NCBI GenBank assembly: GCA_003022685.1
Contig: PXSV01000196.1
Span: forward strand, 1-6,246
Direction: 5' to 3'
DNA length: 6,246 bases
From: Halobacteriales archaeon SW_9_67_24
GTDB lineage: Archaea; Halobacteriota; Halobacteria; Halobacteriales; Halococcaceae
Both the position numbers and the translations under genes were made by a program. This document shows positions 5,320 through 6,246 of the stretch, piece by piece. Below the pieces are notes generated by a model. The model had not been told where the DNA came from, searched no databases, and saw nothing but the letters and a program-made list of their open reading frames with translations. Numbering within the stretch: position 1 is the stretch's first letter; each line of letters opens with the position of its first letter.

Positions 5320-5891
5320 ATGGACCGAAAGGAGTACGCGATCCTCGCGGTCATCGCACTCGTGACGGTCGCCACCGGGGTGTTCACGACGACGAAACCG
5401 CTCGGCACGTTCTTCGTTGAGAGCGCGCGCCAGGCCGCGACGACGGCTGCAATGGCGTGGATCACATGGTGGGCGCGCTCATCGGCGTTGCGACGTTCGT
5501 CTGTTCGGTCGGGAACGTCCCCTTCGGCACCGTGCTCTGGGCGAACGGCCTGCCGTTCGGAGCCGTTCTCTCGTACATCTACGCCGACCTCATCGTCCCG
5601 CCGATCATGGACGCCTATCGCGAGTACTACGGCCTGCAGTTCGCTGGCGTCCTTTCGGGGATGATCTTCGCCACCGCGGTCATCACGGGTGTCGTCACCC
5701 ACTTCCCCTTCATGGGACTCGGGTTCATCCCGCCCCGGTCGTCGGCGCAGATCGCGGAAGTGGGGATCGAGCTCGATTACAAGGCCGTCCTCAACGTGCT
5801 AGCGACGATCCTGTTCGCCGGACTCTACTACCTCCACCGTTCGGAGGCCAGCACGGAGAGCCAAAGCGGCGGGGCGCAGGCGGCCGACTGA
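5320..5891 (+). pseudogene. DUF318/ArsP-like permease, internally deleted and frameshifted
   Basis: Two pieces of one membrane permease are present in different frames. The first starts at ATG 5320 (MDRKEYAILAVIALVTVATG) and carries two hydrophobic segments up to MAWITWWA at 5452-5475, after which the frame turns to Arg/Ser-rich nonsense and stops at 5664. The second piece (5457-5891) is the C-terminal half of the family, with VCSVGNVPFGTVLW, a YIYADLIVPPIMDAY helix and two or three more helices. From family knowledge, intact members have about 300-400 residues and two similar halves, the first with an SSSCS-type motif. That motif and most of the first half are missing here, so roughly 150 or more residues are gone, and the deletion is not a multiple of three. 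The junction is in a stretch (5461-5475) that encodes the expected residues in both frames. A single sequencing error cannot explain it. Substrate is unknown. Confidence 0.72.
5457..5891 (+). CDS. Permease C-terminal half, remnant open frame
   Basis: This is the longest intact piece of the broken permease: 144 residues from GTG 5457, or 141 from ATG 5466. It has about four membrane helices: VGALIGVATFVCSVGNVPFG, AVLSYIYADLIVPPIMDA, FAGVLSGMIFATAVITGVV and AVLNVLATILFAGLYYL. It ends in a polar tail rich in Glu, Ser and Gln. The motif SVGNVPFGTVLWANGLPFG and the helix ending YADLIVPPI are hallmarks of the second half of the DUF318/ArsP-like permease family. The GTG and ATG starts lie inside the deletion junction and have no ribosome site or promoter of their own, so expression as a separate protein is doubtful; it may simply appear as a short gene in automatic annotations. 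It ends 18 bases before the convergent acetyltransferase stop. Confidence 0.45.
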   Translation: MDHMVGALIGVATFVCSVGNVPFGTVLWANGLPFGAVLSYIYADLIVPPIMDAYREYYGLQFAGVLSGMIFATAVITGVVTHFPFMGLGFIPPRSSAQIAEVGIELDYKAVLNVLATILFAGLYYLHRSEASTESQSGGAQAAD

Positions 5892-5909
5892 ACGCACTCG
5901 CCATCCGCG

Positions 5910-6245
5910 TCAGCCGAGTTCCTTTCGCATCTCGACGACCGCCAATCCACCGGGGCTTTCGCCCTCGTCCACCTGCTCGTAGCCCGCCCGCTCGTAGAAC
6001 CCCACGGCGTTCAGCGACGACTGGAGCGAGAGCGCTCCACAGCCCTGGCCGCGGGCGTACCCCTCCAGCTCGGCGAGCAGCGCGCTGCCGACGCCGTGGC
6101 CCGCGTGATCGGGATGGACGTAGACCGCGTGGACCTCGCCGGCGTCGAGGACGACATGGCCGAACCCAGCGATCTCGCCTCCACGAACCGCGACGGTGAA
6201 GTGTTCGTCCGGGGCATCGACGTCGTAGTCGTCGGGTGATCGATC
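5910..6245 (-). CDS. GNAT family N-acetyltransferase, 5'-partial
   Basis: The minus-strand frame is open from the right edge to TGA at 5910, giving 111 residues of the C-terminal part; the start is outside the window. The visible protein has the GNAT order: beta strand HFTVAVRGGEIAGFGHVVL, then motif A, EVHAVYVHPDHAGHGVGSAL, with the acetyl-CoA-binding loop AGHGVGS. Next come helix LLAELEGYARGQGC, strand LSLQSSLNAVGFYERAGY (motif B, with the Asn and Tyr typical of the fold), and a final strand VVEMRKEL. These enzymes move an acetyl group from acetyl-CoA to an amine; the substrate here cannot be told. In motif A the usual Arg/Gln before the GxG loop is Ala (DHAGHG), a change that also occurs in other family members. 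It is convergent with the permease remnant (18-base gap). The start codon and the first strand/helix are missing. Confidence 0.92.
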   Translation of the reverse strand, partial: DRSPDDYDVDAPDEHFTVAVRGGEIAGFGHVVLDAGEVHAVYVHPDHAGHGVGSALLAELEGYARGQGCGALSLQSSLNAVGFYERAGYEQVDEGESPGGLAVVEMRKELG

Positions 6246-6246
6246 G

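Noticed and set aside
5238..5420. 60-residue open frame starting in the gap before the permease
   Set aside because: It overlaps the permease N-terminus in another frame, has a basic composition and no upstream signal. The gap 5217-5319 otherwise holds nothing I can support beyond a possible promoter.
5417..6199. 260-residue plus-strand open frame across the permease remnant and the acetyltransferase
   Set aside because: Very Arg/Pro-rich third-frame shadow, overlapping two recognisable families in other frames.
1..6246. tRNA, rRNA, CRISPR array, insertion sequence or origin repeats
   Set aside because: No cloverleaf, regular spaced repeat, transposase-like frame or origin-recognition repeat was seen by eye; no computation was run.

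Overview
The window looks like chromosomal DNA of a haloarchaeon (class Halobacteria). The real proteins are strongly acidic (Asp/Glu-rich), the DNA is GC-rich with G/C-ending codons, and starts are mostly without a Shine-Dalgarno sequence and often have a TATA-like box about 27 bases upstream, as in leaderless archaeal transcripts. The gene families are archaeal: a replication-linked GTPase/DUF2073/zinc-ribbon trio, the large primase subunit PriL, and a short archaeal-type phosphatidylserine/archaetidylserine decarboxylase. I could not settle the genus.

Layout from left to right. (1) Positions 2-2248, plus strand: the Era-like GTPase OapA, then OapB (DUF2073) and OapC (zinc ribbon). OapA is cut by the left edge. 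Its first 168 visible codons are the C-terminal half of an intein (homing endonuclease end, an HTH-like segment and the C-terminal splicing block), inserted in the P-loop of the GTPase. (2) A short convergent gap with a 17-bp tandem duplication, then the decarboxylase gene on the minus strand (2345-2980). (3) priL (3130-4260), divergent from the decarboxylase, with a good TATA box. (4) A small two-helix membrane protein on the minus strand (4311-4499). (5) A 32-residue microprotein (4655-4753) overlapping by 8 bases a PIN-like protein (4746-5216). (6) A permease of the DUF318/ArsP-like family (5320-5891) that has lost its middle and changed frame; only its N-terminus and second half remain. 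(7) The C-terminal part of a GNAT acetyltransferase on the minus strand, running off the right edge.

The common theme of the left two thirds is DNA replication. OapA/B/C are named for lying next to the main orc1/cdc6 origin in haloarchaea, and PriL is half of the replicative primase. The decarboxylase makes archaeal phosphatidylethanolamine-type lipids and has been tied to ArtA-dependent protein anchoring. The right third is accessory or housekeeping material with one gene decaying. No tRNA, rRNA, CRISPR array, insertion sequence or recognisable origin repeat was seen. The best candidates for something little described are the P-loop intein in OapA, the microprotein/PIN-like pair, and the permease deletion at a shared short sequence.
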